From: Acanthosoma haemorrhoidale
Taxonomy: Eukaryota > Arthropoda > Insecta > Hemiptera > Acanthosomatidae
NCBI GenBank assembly: GCA_930367205.1
Contig: OV884015.1
Coordinates: 77,391,341-77,455,340 of the forward strand
Reading direction: 5' to 3'
Length of the DNA stretch: 64,000 nucleotides
The position numbers were made by a program, and so were the translations under genes. Positions 36,117-47,076 of the stretch are shown here, one piece after another. Positions within the stretch are counted from its first letter, which is position 1, and each line of letters starts with the position of its first letter. The notes below the pieces were generated by a model, which worked only from the letters and a program-made list of their open reading frames with translations, had not been told where the DNA came from and searched no databases.

Positions 36117-37922
36117 GTGGATCCTTCTGACTCCTTATCCATTCTCCTTTGGAATGCGAATGGTGTTCGCACCCACACTAACGAACTGACAGCACTACTC
36201 CATGACAAAAACATCGACGTAGCTCTAATTACTGAAACAAGACTTACAAGTAAACGACCATTTACCGTTCGACAGTACCAGACTTATCGAACTGATCACC
36301 CTGATGGAAGAGCTCATGCAGGTACCGCTGTCATTGTCCATAACTCCATATCCCACCACATAGTTCCTTTAGCACATGATTTCCTTCAATCCACTGCAGT
36401 GTCAATCACCACCCTCACTTTTCCCCTTACTCTAGCATCAGTGTACTGCCCTCCCAATAAATCCATTACCGATTTCCAATTCATCTCCTTTCTAGACTCC
36501 ATCGGGTATCGTTTCCTTGTGGGTGGGGACTTTAACGCAAAGCACCAGCACTGGGGCTCAAGATCCACAAATACACGAGGACGTGCTTTGCTGTCTGCAC
36601 TCACACGGAGACATTGCTCCACTATCTCTCCTGACACAGCCACCTATTGGCCATCTGATCCCAACCGAAATCCTGATCTCCTTGACTTCTTTTTCTACAA
36701 TAGTTTAGGAACACTAAACTATTCACTCAAGCGCCTCGATGACCTCTCCTCCGACCATAGCCCCTTATTATTAACCATTTCCCTAAATCCAATTCACAAA
36801 CTGCCTCCTCCTTCATTTATTAGGGGCCCAGTGGACTGGGACCACTTCCGCCAGATTCTTACAGACTCTGTAGACCTCAAAGTACCTCTGAAAACATCCC
36901 AAGACCTAGACGATGCAGTGCATTCCTTCACTACTCTGATCCAGAGGTCGGCCTGGGAGGCATCGTCACCCCACCGTCACCTAAAAATTCACAATCAAAA
37001 TCCTTTACCTCAGTATCTCAAAGACCTAATCAAATCCAAACGCCACTCAAGAACAGTGTGGCAAAGATCCCGACATCCTGCTGATCGTCGCTCATACAAT
37101 CAGTACTCCAGGCTGGTAAAGCGGCAATTGGCATCCTTCCGTTCCGATTCTTTCAATTCCTATCTCTCCTCCCTGTCTACCAGGGACAACTCCTTATGGA
37201 ATCTAACTAAGAAAATCCTAAAATACCATCCTGTTTCACACCCACTCCGTCGTGATGATGGGTCCTGGGCGGCTTCGGATGGCGAGAGGGCGGAAGAATT
37301 TGCACTGCATCTTTCCCATACTTTCACTCCTCATCTTACTCCTCAAAACAATAATCACCGTCCAACTGTTGAAGATTTCCTCACTTCACCTATCCCTCTC
37401 TCACTACCACCAAAAGCCATTAACCCCTCCGAGGTTAAATATCTTCTGAAAAAATTACCTTACCGAAAATCTCCAGGATATGATCTCCTTACTCCTCGAA
37501 TCCTCCAACAACTTCCTCCTAAAGCCATAATCTTCCTAACCTATATATATAATTGCATTATCCGAACGACGCACTTTCCTCTCCTCTGGAAACATTCCAT
37601 TATTGTCTTATTCGCCAAACCCGGTAAACCACCCAATGACGCCTCATCTTACCGTCCAATTAGCCTACTCCCTATCCTCTCAAAAATATTTGAAAAACTC
37701 CTATTAAAACGCCGACTTCCAATTGTTGAATCCAAAAACCTTTACCCTACTCATCAGTTTGGTTTCCGCCAACGACATTCTACAGCTCAACAAGGCCTTC
37801 GCGTTGTTGATCACATATCCTCAGCCCTTGAAACCAAACAGTATTGCACTGCTGCCTTTCTGGACATAGCTCAAGCTTTTGACAGGGTTTGGCACGCAGG
37901 CTTGCTTTACAAGCTCAAGTAA
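36117..37922 (+). pseudogene. LINE ORF2: endonuclease plus truncated reverse transcriptase
   Basis: ORF2 nicks target DNA and reverse transcribes the element RNA. The 601-codon frame starts at a GTG right after the ORF1 stop. Residues about 8-222 are an apurinic-type endonuclease: WNANG (12-16), E40 in ITETRL, SVYCPP (108-113), GGDFNAKHQHW (136-146), NPDLLDF (185-191) and SSDHSPLL (211-218); all catalytic positions look intact. The reverse transcriptase starts near 440 with KSPGYDLLTP, then SSYRPISLLPILSKIFEKLL, HQFGFRQRHST and FLDIAQAFDRVW (first catalytic Asp 583). It then ends at LLYKLK, whereas family members run to about 900 residues. YADD, thumb and most of the C-terminus are missing, so reverse transcription is impossible. 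No methionine codon occurs in the frame. Confidence 0.9.
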
Positions 37923-37926
37923 CCTA
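37917..37926 (+). other. Internal deletion junction in LINE ORF2
   Basis: The text ctcaag from the reverse transcriptase joins taacctatccaaccacc, which in the copies at 31910 and 22830 (-) belongs to the extreme ORF2 C-terminus and is preceded there by ccatag. The joint creates an immediate stop. The left side ends in AAG and the removed segment ends in TAG, as expected of exon and intron borders. Splicing of the element RNA before insertion is therefore possible, as is template switching. Confidence 0.75.
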
Positions 37927-38365
37927 TCCAACCACCCTAATTCCCTAGCACAGTCATTGCACTGCACCACTCACCCCTATAATTCTCTTCGGAGATTAAG
38001 ACAGCAGTGGCCTCGTGACCTGCTATAACTAAGTGATAGTGGGAGTTCTGGCAATGGCCAGTTCCTCTAATCATGTCCTGAGCGTCTGTGGCTCTCGCGC
38101 TCTTGGTCAGCCTCCGCTGGCTTATCCAGTGACGCGGCTGACGTAGGAGCGTGGGGGACTCCCCAAGACTCCGCTTCCTCCTTCGCATGCGAGGGAGGTG
38201 ACCCTTGTGGACTTGGGGGGCCTCTGGGCTGTTTGTAAATATTGTATGAATGAGCGAGTGAATGATGAATTGTAAATATAGTATGAATGATGACATTTAT
38301 CTCAATTACTCATTGCCTAATAAAAGGCAGATTGTAATTTTATCTTAATAAAATTGTTTGAAACT
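37923..38365 (+). other. LINE A residual ORF2 C-terminus and 3' UTR
   Basis: In an alternative frame the first about 100 bases still encode SNLSNHPNSLAQSLHCTTHP-like residues ending at a stop near 38027. The following 3' UTR contains ggcaatggccagtt, atcatgtcctgagcgtctgt, ctcgcgctcttggtcagcct, ccagtgacgcggctgacg, the palindromic gcatgc, ggcctctgggctgtttgtaa, and two gtatgaatga motifs. These are landmarks for recognising all other copies. Long frames on its minus strand, for example 119 codons at 37937-38296, recur only because the UTR is GC-rich; they are not genes. Confidence 0.8.
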
Positions 38366-38380
38366 AAAAAAAAAAAAAAA

Positions 38381-38392
38381 AATAATGTGTAA
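38381..38392. repeat. Target-site duplication, right, of the large LINE A copy
   Basis: aataatgtgtaa directly after the A run, identical to 34794-34805. Confidence 0.85.
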
Positions 38393-38740
38393 AATTAATA
38401 CTGTTTTTAATCAAATTATCAATCTCCTGGTCCTAGGTGATATACCTTGATTACAAGTTTCCTGCAGTAAAAGCTTCGGAATTAATGAAAAACAACTTGA
38501 ATCCGAGATCAAAACTTTATGTGCTACACTCAGTATTGCCTTCTTCTTAATTCTAGAAAGATCTAATGACTCAAATCACTCAGTGTCTGAATTGGTCTCC
38601 ATTGTATCGGAATTATCGTTCCACAAAAGACCTAATACATTAGTAAGTGGACTTAAAAGAGTTAAAGAAGTAGTTTGCCCAAGTAATTTATGTCCTGTCA
38701 TATGATAGAAAATCAAACAGAGCAACACACAATAATTTTC
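38393..38740. other. AT-rich interval between LINE A and repeat I copy 2
   Basis: Nothing recognised; no frame here resembles a known protein. Confidence 0.4.
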
Positions 38741-39030
38741 TATTAATATTTTAAAGTGTTTAAACAAGACTAAAAAACGATACATAGACACCATGTGCAG
38801 AACTGCTAAACAATACTTATAAACATGTGATCAATGGTATACAAATCATTAGAGTATCATTTAGGAACATTAAAATATACAGAAGGTACTGATCAGCTGA
38901 ATTTGACACAACAATAATAAAGACATCACAAGGTTGGGTTGGTAGAAGAGTGTAGAGGGCAGCATGGAAGATAGTATGGTTTAATGGGGAAGCTTCAAGA
39001 GGCCAACAAATGTAAAAATATAAAATTTAA
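38741..39030 (+). repeat. Dispersed repeat I, copy 2 (downstream of large LINE)
   Basis: Partner of 34220-34440, same orientation, with about 70 extra bases in the middle of the unit. Shortly downstream (about 39077-39135) lies gatgacgacatcc with gtccaaacgatgtcc and gaataaac, which resembles a retroelement 3' end. I may be part of such an element, but this is inference. Confidence 0.7.
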
Positions 39031-39204
39031 GACATTTTTGTTAACTGTATAGTTCACAACAGCCTCACACAGATCTGATGACGACATCCATAATATGTCC
39101 AAACGATGTCCATGAATAAACTTAACGATAACCTCAAAACGCAAGCCGATCTACAAAAAAAAAATTTATAGAGTCCACGTACAAATATTCTATTATATTC
39201 ATAG

Positions 39205-39301
39205 ATTTTTTTTAAAGACTGCTAAATAGATTAGCCTCAGGATCTTTAATTATATATAATTATCTGTAAATTTAAAGGGGCTATGAAAGAAAAAAAAAAT
39301 T
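39205..39301 (+). mobile_element. LINE family B terminal 3' fragment
   Basis: The text tagattagcctcaggatctt, attatatataattatctgta and aatttaaaggggctat matches the end of the 26455-26765 copy, followed by an A-rich tail at about 39288-39301. A family A copy begins immediately after this tail. Confidence 0.65.
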
Positions 39302-39997
39302 AAAGACTGCTTCAAAGGACATCCCATATCTTAATCTCTCTAATTTACAAAGTTATACTTAAGCCAGTCTGGACACACGTAATAGAGCTATGGGGGGGGG
39401 GGGCAGCAAAAAAGTCGAACATCAAGCGTATCCAGTCCTTTCTGTCAAAAGCCCTGAGAACAATAGTAAATGCCCCTTTTTACGTCAGCAACAAAACCCT
39501 CCATAACGATCTTAATATACATTTTCAAATTCGTCCCTTCCAAGTTCATGAAATTCCATAGAAACCAATCCAACCACCCTAACCCCCTAGCACAGTCATT
39601 GCACTGCACCACTCATCCCTATAACCTCCTCGGAGATTGAAACGGCAGTGGCCTCGTGACCTGCTATAAATGTGTAACAGTGGGAGTCCTGGCAATGGCC
39701 AGTTTCTCCAATCATGTCCTGAGCGTCTGCGGCTCTCGCGCTCTTCCTCATCCTCCACTGGCTCGTATCCGGTGACGCGGCTGACGGAGGAGCGTGAGGG
39801 ACTTCCCAAGACTCCGCTTCCTCTTTCGCATGCAAGGGAGGGGACAATCATATGAATTTGGGAGGTCTCGGGGCTATTTGTTAATAATGTATGAATGAGC
39901 GAGTGAATGAAAATTGTAAATATGGTATGAATGAAAACATTTATCGCAATTACTTATTGCCCAATGAGGCATATTGTAATTTCATCATAATAAAGCT
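39302..39997 (+). mobile_element. LINE family A, 5'-truncated copy with expanded G run
   Basis: Starts in the ORF2 segment aligned with 31655 (agactgcttc followed by aaggacatccc) and continues through AAKKSNIKR-type residues to the C-terminus and full 3' UTR, ending near tcatcataataaagctgact. A 21-22 base segment of the C-terminal region differs or is lost near 39515. The coding part is frame-shifted by a 12-base G run (39392-39403) where other copies have six G. It is inserted directly behind a family B tail; no clear target-site duplication was seen. Confidence 0.85.
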
Positions 39998-42900
39998 GAC
40001 TAACTAATAAAAAGATATTTTTTTATTTGTTTTGCGATAAGTCAATTTTTTATGTCATAAGTCTTTTTTTCAAGTGTGATACTTTTTGCTTTGTACTGGT
40101 GTTATAAAGAACTGAGATATTGAAATCTTGACGGCATGGATTATAATTCTCCATGAATAAAAATTAGTGAATATATCATCTTCTTGCAATAAATTGTAAA
40201 TAACTTAACAAGAAATATCCTACATATTGAATTTACGGCAAGTGCTGTAGTTAGGGAATCAACATATCTCGGTATCCCACTTGCCCAAAAATCATATTCA
40301 ATTGAAAAAAAAAACTATTTTAACTGCAAATTGAAATATGCGTACAGTTTTTTGTTTTGTTTTTTAAATATATATTTTCAAAGAGACAATTTAATATGCA
40401 TCTATTTTAATTGCTTTTAGATTAAAAAAACAGTGGATTTCAATGGTGTTTGTTTCAGAACATTCTTCAATTTAGTGAAAACATATTGGATAAAAATGCT
40501 TTACTTCTTTGATAAACTTTTCCAGATTTTATTTCACTGGTTTTTATCTTTTTATAATTGAAAGAAAATTATTCAAATCCAGTTTTATATTTAAGGACGA
40601 AATAAGACTATATACTGTAGCTGAAAAGTAGTCATTTTTAATCGTTTAATGGTTTTATGGAAAATACATGCTTTATATGCTCAAAATGCATTAATAACTC
40701 AGATAAGTCATTACCGAAAAACGATTCCATGATTTTTGGGTATATGTCAAATTCAAATACGTCTCACGCAACGGATTGGCTGCGAATCAATCGAATGTGT
40801 TTATTTACGGACAAGTCTTCAAATGCCGAACGGTAGGACACTTTTGGAGGGACGACAAGACTTACAAAAGGGCTGTCCTCCCTAAAAAAGGACGATTTAC
40901 GACCGCTATTGTAGTTCACACAGACAGGCAGACGGACGAGTGACGACTGCCCTGTAAAATATAATATAATAGCTAGTCCAAGGACCCTTGGATGTGAAAT
41001 AAGTGACTGCAAACAAAGTGGGGTCTGATACTCTCATGTGTCCGTCTGTTGCTCAGCTCGCATAAACCCCGCCGACAAAGCTGCCGACAAGAGAACATGC
41101 TCAAGTCTTCATTACTGCAAACAAAAGCTTAGCCATGAGCTGGCAAAGCCGATGCTAATGGCCAGTACGTGAGCGGTAATTCTTAAATGGGGCAAATCAT
41201 TTAGGGCTCTGCTGAATTTCCCTCTGCCTGGAGGACCATTGTAGTCAGCCCAATGACTTTGTAGACACCTTGTCCGTTGAATGCTCCGGAGCTGGAACCC
41301 CCTCGGTTCCGAATCATATTTAGCTATGCCAGATCACGTACTCTGATGTTTATTCTTTTATTGCTCGTACCTCGGCCAATATGTTCGCTCTCGCTGTCGT
41401 TAACCTCCGATGTCAGGGTACGCTAGAGGCTATGAGCTGCAATCTGGACCGGAAACGGACGTCGATTCAATTGACACGTCAGACGACGGCTCTTCTACCC
41501 CTCTCCCCCCCCCCCCCGCATACCCCCTTGTTACAAAATAAATAACAAAAACAACGAATCTATTTCCATCATTCTACAGAGTATTTATATGTACTCTAAT
41601 TGCCTACATTTTATATAATTTCTATAACCAAATATTATTAATATTTTGCAATGAAATTCTCAATGAAAACTGTTCTAGCAATACACACCAGGGAAGTGTG
41701 GGTCAGGTGATGGCACAACTGAACATCGATCGTACCAATGATTAGTCTTTTACCTCGGCATTGACACGAAGTTAAATCACTGAGAAGAGCGAATGGACAA
41801 ATCGTATTTAGGTTTCGGTTCAAACAAAGGTAAATGTTGGAAATCTTCAGAACACTTCGAAACGTAAGTGCAAACGACCAACTGTAATATCACAGTGTTT
41901 AATTTGTACGAATTATTGTGAGGACGTCTTTTGAATAAATATCTCATAACTCAAAAACTTATTTTAGTACTAATTACCATTATTAATTTAAATGAAATTA
42001 AATATATATACATAATTGGCTCCTTAATAGCCCAAATATGCGATATTTAGTGAAGGTAGTTAAATCATTCTGGAATTTGAACAATTTTCGAATCATTCTG
42101 ATTAGATTCGTCATAGATTAAAATTCAGTAAGGAGAAATACAAAAAAAGAACATTGAATGCGAATGTTTGTCTCGTTCCAGTGAATTTCATGATTTCTTA
42201 TCATTATATATCTCAAAGTTCAGTAGCTATTTAATGATTTATATAATTTAAGTTTTGATTTTTTCCTCTGTGGTTAGGGAAATTCTAAAATAATTTTGTA
42301 ATTTTTTTGTAGTACTCAGTTACTTTTTCCAAATAGAAATTTTCAATAAGAGTGGGATGGTTAATCATCCCGGTCTTGCTTGGAAGTTCCAGTCCATTGG
42401 TCAGGGTGTCTGAGCAAGGCTCTCTTTTCTGACGTGTGGTCCCTCGACAAAGGATAGAAACACTGTACTGCTTATGGACAGAAGAAAAGGTCACAGAAAA
42501 GAAAACATTCAAATTATGTTTAAATATAAAAAATGATAAAACTAAAACAAGGCACAAGCGCGAAACACACACCTTCTTGGTCAGAGTCGTGTCTCCTCAT
42601 CCATGACACCTACACGTGTTCCAAATCGAGCATGACGTATGAGGGCTACATTCAAGTTGGCGAAGCCCTGTTGCGACTCAGCCGTCAATCAGTCAATAGA
42701 GAAATTTTATTTGCACACTGAGTCCATATACGGTGTCCGTCAATAGATGATCAACCTCTCTCTTGGTTGGAACGCCAAGGCTATTCATGGGAAATGACAT
42801 GTTCCTGAGTAAAGTAAAAATGCAAAGCTGTATTGATTGGAAACGGAAATAAACAAACATCTTTTGGACCATATAACATGAACGAAAAATATCGTGGGAG

Positions 42901-44504
42901 CCACAAACTCAAAATTTTAACTACCTCTTTCTACTTCCTCACCAAATCTCTTTTTAATGGCAGTTCGGACAATATTTATGACTGATCGTAATTTTGACCT
43001 TTTCAGAATGGTTAAATAATTAACCCCTCACAAAAAATGGCATCCTTCAATCTGCTAATGTACTTCTAGAAAACAAAAAAAGAAAGCTTACTTTGATTCG
43101 TTTTGTTTTTTAAGAGACAGAATAACTTCTTTATTTCATTTTATATGCATTGTGTATAGTTGTGCCTCTTAACAAAAATGAAAATACAATTAATACTTAA
43201 AACTAAAATATCCACTTATTTAATTCCAGGAAGACCGAAACAATAAAACCTCCACTTCTAATTTCTGGTGGTCCTTAAAGTTGAAATCTTTTTATATATT
43301 CATTCTGGTTGAAGCATTATGCACAGCACTTTTTACAAAATTATTGTTGTTACTATGACAATTTTTAAGAAATCTGAGTGTTTTCTTTCACTACGTTATA
43401 AATAAAGTCAATCTGAGCGGTATCATGTATTCGGATATTACGTCTAGATGAAGTTATTGTTACTTAACTTTGGAGTACAGGTCATACTATAAGACTGCGA
43501 TGCTTAGGAATTTATTTTACTAGGTAAAAGAAGGCTCTAGGTTTTTTAACTTACTTGTGTACATGTCATGTAGACCTTTTGTGTTTTTGTACTTCAATCA
43601 GAGGAAAGGAATGGGTCCTTAAAGTTTTAAGGAGAGCATTTGATTTGGGAATGACTCCATACAACGAAATGTTCTGATACGACACAACTAGGTCCGATAA
43701 ATAGATCATGGGATGTTATGTTTTTCAATCCGATCGAAATTAAAGATTGGTGTAATGTTCCTCTTTGAAGCATTTATAAAAGTGAGCAGTCACGAACAAA
43801 GGTGACCGTCTTCGTGCAAGACCCGCCGCTATGTAGGTCATCGGGAGAAATAAAGCGAAGATACAGCATCTGCCCTTTGATTTACAAAACCGAAAGAGGA
43901 TTGAAGCGTTTGTTTGTTACAGTGGCGTGAGGGAGCATTGTAAAAAAAAAAAAAAGAAAAAGAAAAAGATGAAGAAGAAGAATACAAAGCCGGGGTATTG
44001 GATATAAGGCAGAGATTAATCAGATTACGCCTGTTTGTGGTGAGTTAGCATGAATGAGGGCCAAATGCTAAAAGGTAATAATAAGGTTGTTGTGAGCCTC
44101 GAGCAGACAATGGCTTGAGCAGAAGTGGGCCGGACATCTGGAACCAGGCCGTTTAGCCGGCTCTAATTAAATATCATTCCCTGTCTGCCTTTGTGCTCTC
44201 TGTCCACCCTCAGTGTTAGCCCTTTACAACTGACACTATTTCTATAATACTATCCTATCATCCCCACCTGGGCTAACTGTACTTTAAAGCAGACCGTTCC
44301 TCAATCCGTTAGCTAGACGCTTCGTTTTCTTCTAAGGCATGATTGATCACTGCATGTCTTAGCATTGGAGAGAGAGAAAAAATCATCAGTAGATCCGATG
44401 AAATAAAACAAAAAAGCAGTTTTGCTTCTTCACAGAATTATATTTTGTAGTATGTTTTCTCCACTCTTTAAGAGTTCAATCTGATGTTGAATGACAAAAA
44501 CACT
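39998..44504. other. Long AT-rich interval, no gene recognised
   Basis: No gene assigned. 40764-41480 is GC-richer, with a 13-base C run at 41505-41517 and an 82-codon unclassified frame at 40764-41012 (-). A 95-codon frame at 42285-42572 (-) and a 62-codon frame at 42533-42721 (+) have no recognisable domain. An A- and GAA-rich simple repeat lies at about 43942-43982. Confidence 0.4.
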
Positions 44505-45690
44505 CTGGGGCATTGTTCCCTAAGAATAACAAGAAGGAACAAAAAAGGAATGTCTAGCTGACAAAAATAAAATAAATAAATACATAATATCACACAGATT
44601 TTATAAGCTTATAACAAAGGAAGAGGCTATACAAACATAAGATGACTACAAAGAACAAATAGCAAGAGATGAAAAAATAAAACGTAGGAAATATTTCAAG
44701 GAGGAAAGAGCGTGGAAGGATGCTGAGATGAATGATAAATGACAATTAATTAAGAATTGATAGATTGGAGGGATATAAGGAACTGGTAAAGTCTAGATTT
44801 AATTATTGGGCGAGTTGATGAACGACGAATATAGATGGTAATAGAGTTTCAAAGTTTAGTGGGACGGATAAGAAAAAAATATTCAACGGAAGCAGATTTG
44901 TGAGAAGGGAAATGCAGGTCGAAAGCCCGGGATATAGTATCAGAGGATTTGATAGCTGACTTCAATTGTAGGCAGTTGTGAAGGTATGAGGCCTTTTTAG
45001 TCACCACAGTATTGAGGAGGACGGGTCTAAGAAAGTATTGGGTACGGAGATCCCAACTCGGATAAATGCTGCAAACTACGGCAGTTACTGGGGATCCTAA
45101 GTACAAATATTCGAAAATAATTCATCTGTTTAAACAAAGTCACGAAATCCCCAGATACCACCATACACCACATAACCATTGTCGACTTGGGGGATGACAA
45201 GAGAGGAAACCAGGATTGACAGGAAGAGATGTTGTGTAGATTAAGGGTGGAAATCCATCGGCGAGTGAAATAGCCTTTCCAGACTAGAGTTTGGTCAATG
45301 AGCAAACTTAGATCCTTGGCTGATGTGAAGAATTGGATAGGCGGACGGCGAAGTGGGAGTAACATTTAGGGTTTTGAGAAGAGGACGTGAACCAATGTCT
45401 TTGATTTCTACGCATTCAATTGAATGCCCAGGCCTCAATACGGTCCAGGTCTCCCTGAATCAATAGGGAGGTGGATTGGAGCTGACTAGGAAAGAAGGAT
45501 GGGTGAATTCGGGTGTTGTCAGCATATAGGCGGAATGAGCGGTAGTGGATAGATTTATGTAGGTCGTTGATATAGGCACAATAAAAATTAATGGCGAAAT
45601 TGCTACCCGGGAAGACAATAGTGGCCATGCTTACCGACTGGATCCAAGAACGGTGGTTGTATCGGCACACTCCACAGCTGTTATATTGTA
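44505..45690 (-). mobile_element. CR1/L2-like LINE (family C), RT and C-terminal fragment
   Basis: On the minus strand the first segment (about 45690-45416) encodes the end of a reverse transcriptase palm: FCAYINDLHKS-like residues and then FRLYADNTRIHPSFFPSQLQ. The catalytic YADD reads YADN. Frame shifts follow, then SAKDLSLLIDQTLVWKG (thumb, 45365 downwards) and the C-terminal domain YLHNCLQLKSAIKSSDTISR with FDLHFPSHKSASVEY and a WN-type ending. This layout (YINDL, YADD, SAKDLGLLID, LKSA-type C-terminus) is typical of CR1/L2-group elements rather than Jockey. A 3' UTR of about 300 bp follows to tcagctagacatt and a tgttcc block near 44530. Both 5' parts and ORF1 are missing, and the copy is dead. 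Confidence 0.75.
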
Positions 45691-46842
45691 TCTGACTTCC
45701 TTCTTACCTTTTATAGAACTGCTATCTTAGGTGGTACATTACTAGTTCATGCTACAAACGTCAGGATCTCCATCACAATCAACATCCGCCACTCTAAGTC
45801 ATTAACATATTTCTTTTTTTCAGTTTAATCTTCCAGTTCTTTTTTCGAGAGAAATTGTTTTTATTGTTGCCCACTAAATAAAATTTCATAATTAAAGGTT
45901 CTGAAGAAGTCGAGGATTGAGTTTTATTTCTGCGGTTCCTCTTCCTACTTGCTATGTAGCCGGTATGTACCCGTGATTCGCGATGAAGATGGTGCTAGAC
46001 ATCTTTACTAATTATTATATTGAATCGAGCTAAAACTCTTTCCTTAATTGGGTGTTTCTCAAGGGCCTCAGAACGATTGCCTAATATAAATCAATGGATA
46101 GATCTAAATACTACGCTTTAATTAGACATTGATAATTTCTAAAAATATTTTCCAATTTTGAATAAAATACATATCGCGCAGCATAGTAGTAATAATTTGA
46201 AAACACATTATAAACAAACATGAATGTTTGTACGGTTTATGTCGTACAATAAAATATTAATAGAAAAATGTTTTATAACCTATATATATTCTAGATGAAA
46301 AATTCAAAGTTATTTATTTTTAAGCTAACCCGTATATTCATTGAATAATACAAACATTCAATGGATGAAGATTCCTCTCCAAACAATTTTTGATTTGGTA
46401 AGATTACCAAAAATAACGTCTAACTATAATTTCATTTTGCAGCCATTTTCTTGTAAATATTTCTCTGAAAAACTATTACGTAATTTTTACCGGTAAAACC
46501 AAATTCTATTGAAGTTATATACGCCTACGAAACTGCGTGGACAGGTTTTAACAATTATACAAGCCGGCTTCAAAGGAGCATTAAGAAAATAAACAAAGTT
46601 TGCAGAAATAGAACTAAAAAATTAAATTACCCGAAAGTGAAGTATTAATTTCCACAAACATAATACCCCTAATAAACAAAATAGACTAATTAAAATGCCT
46701 CTATCAAGCAAACTACAAAAAATTAAATAATTCAAAAGCCGTGCCCGGAGGGATAAATGTTGTACAAGAATATCTGAAATATAATTATTCTGAAGAGTAG
46801 TACTCATAGGTACTTATGATAGAAAAAAGCCTGGAGGCTCAA
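45691..46842. other. AT-rich interval, no gene recognised
   Basis: Nothing assignable; only short AT-rich frames. Confidence 0.45.
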
Positions 46843-47076
46843 AATCTTTTTTATTGATATACCATCCTCAGTCAATTTTTCACCTTTTCAGGACTACAAT
46901 TACGAAGAAGAAGATACGTAAATTTACATATTTAGAAGCAATTGTATAACAATGTTGTATTTTGTTATTGTTGCTTATAAATATGTCAATTTAGGTATCT
47001 TTTTTTTTAATTCTAGTGCTGATGATCCCTGAATAATGGCAACGTTGACCGAGTTTGATATATCAATAAAAAGATT
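46843..47076. repeat. Inverted-repeat-bounded element (family E)
   Basis: The left end aatcttttttattgatatac (46843-46862) and the right end gatatatcaataaaaagatt (47057-47076) are inverted copies. The left half also aligns over about 115 bp with 51265-51385 (cctcagtcaa, aggactacaatta, ataaatttacatattt-like blocks). The right half carries ctgatgatccctgaataatg and caacgttgaccgag, reminiscent of retroelement 3' ends ending in an AATAAA signal. It is either a foldback element or two head-to-head tails. Confidence 0.5.

Larger units (their letters stand above)
34806..38380 (+). mobile_element. Jockey-type LINE (family A), longest copy, internally deleted
   Basis: A non-LTR retrotransposon insertion of about 3.6 kb with ORF1, part of ORF2, the 3' UTR and a poly-A tail (about 38366-38380), bounded by a 12-bp target-site duplication. 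The 5' end lies inside ORF1: its frame is open from the first inserted base, and the preceding stop (34803-34805) is in the duplicated flank. ORF2 is broken at about 37922, where sequence after the first catalytic Asp region joins directly to the last 36 or so codons of the C-terminus. The 3' UTR carries the features common to all family A copies. It ends in gcagattgtaattttatctt followed by aataaaattgtttgaaac and the A run. The long open frames and clean duplication suggest a fairly young insertion, but the element cannot move itself. Confidence 0.92.

Noticed and set aside
37937..38296. 119-codon minus-strand frame in the LINE 3' UTR, with similar frames at 39579-39851, 49325-49653, 22477-22809 and 31939-32208
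   Set aside because: They recur only because the same GC-rich LINE 3' UTR recurs. The frames differ between copies in phase, ends and strand, so they are not a conserved gene.
34220..39030. Repeat I copies as LTRs of the central element
   Set aside because: The central element is a poly-A LINE with its own target duplication well inside the I copies. I has no TG..CA borders that I can see.
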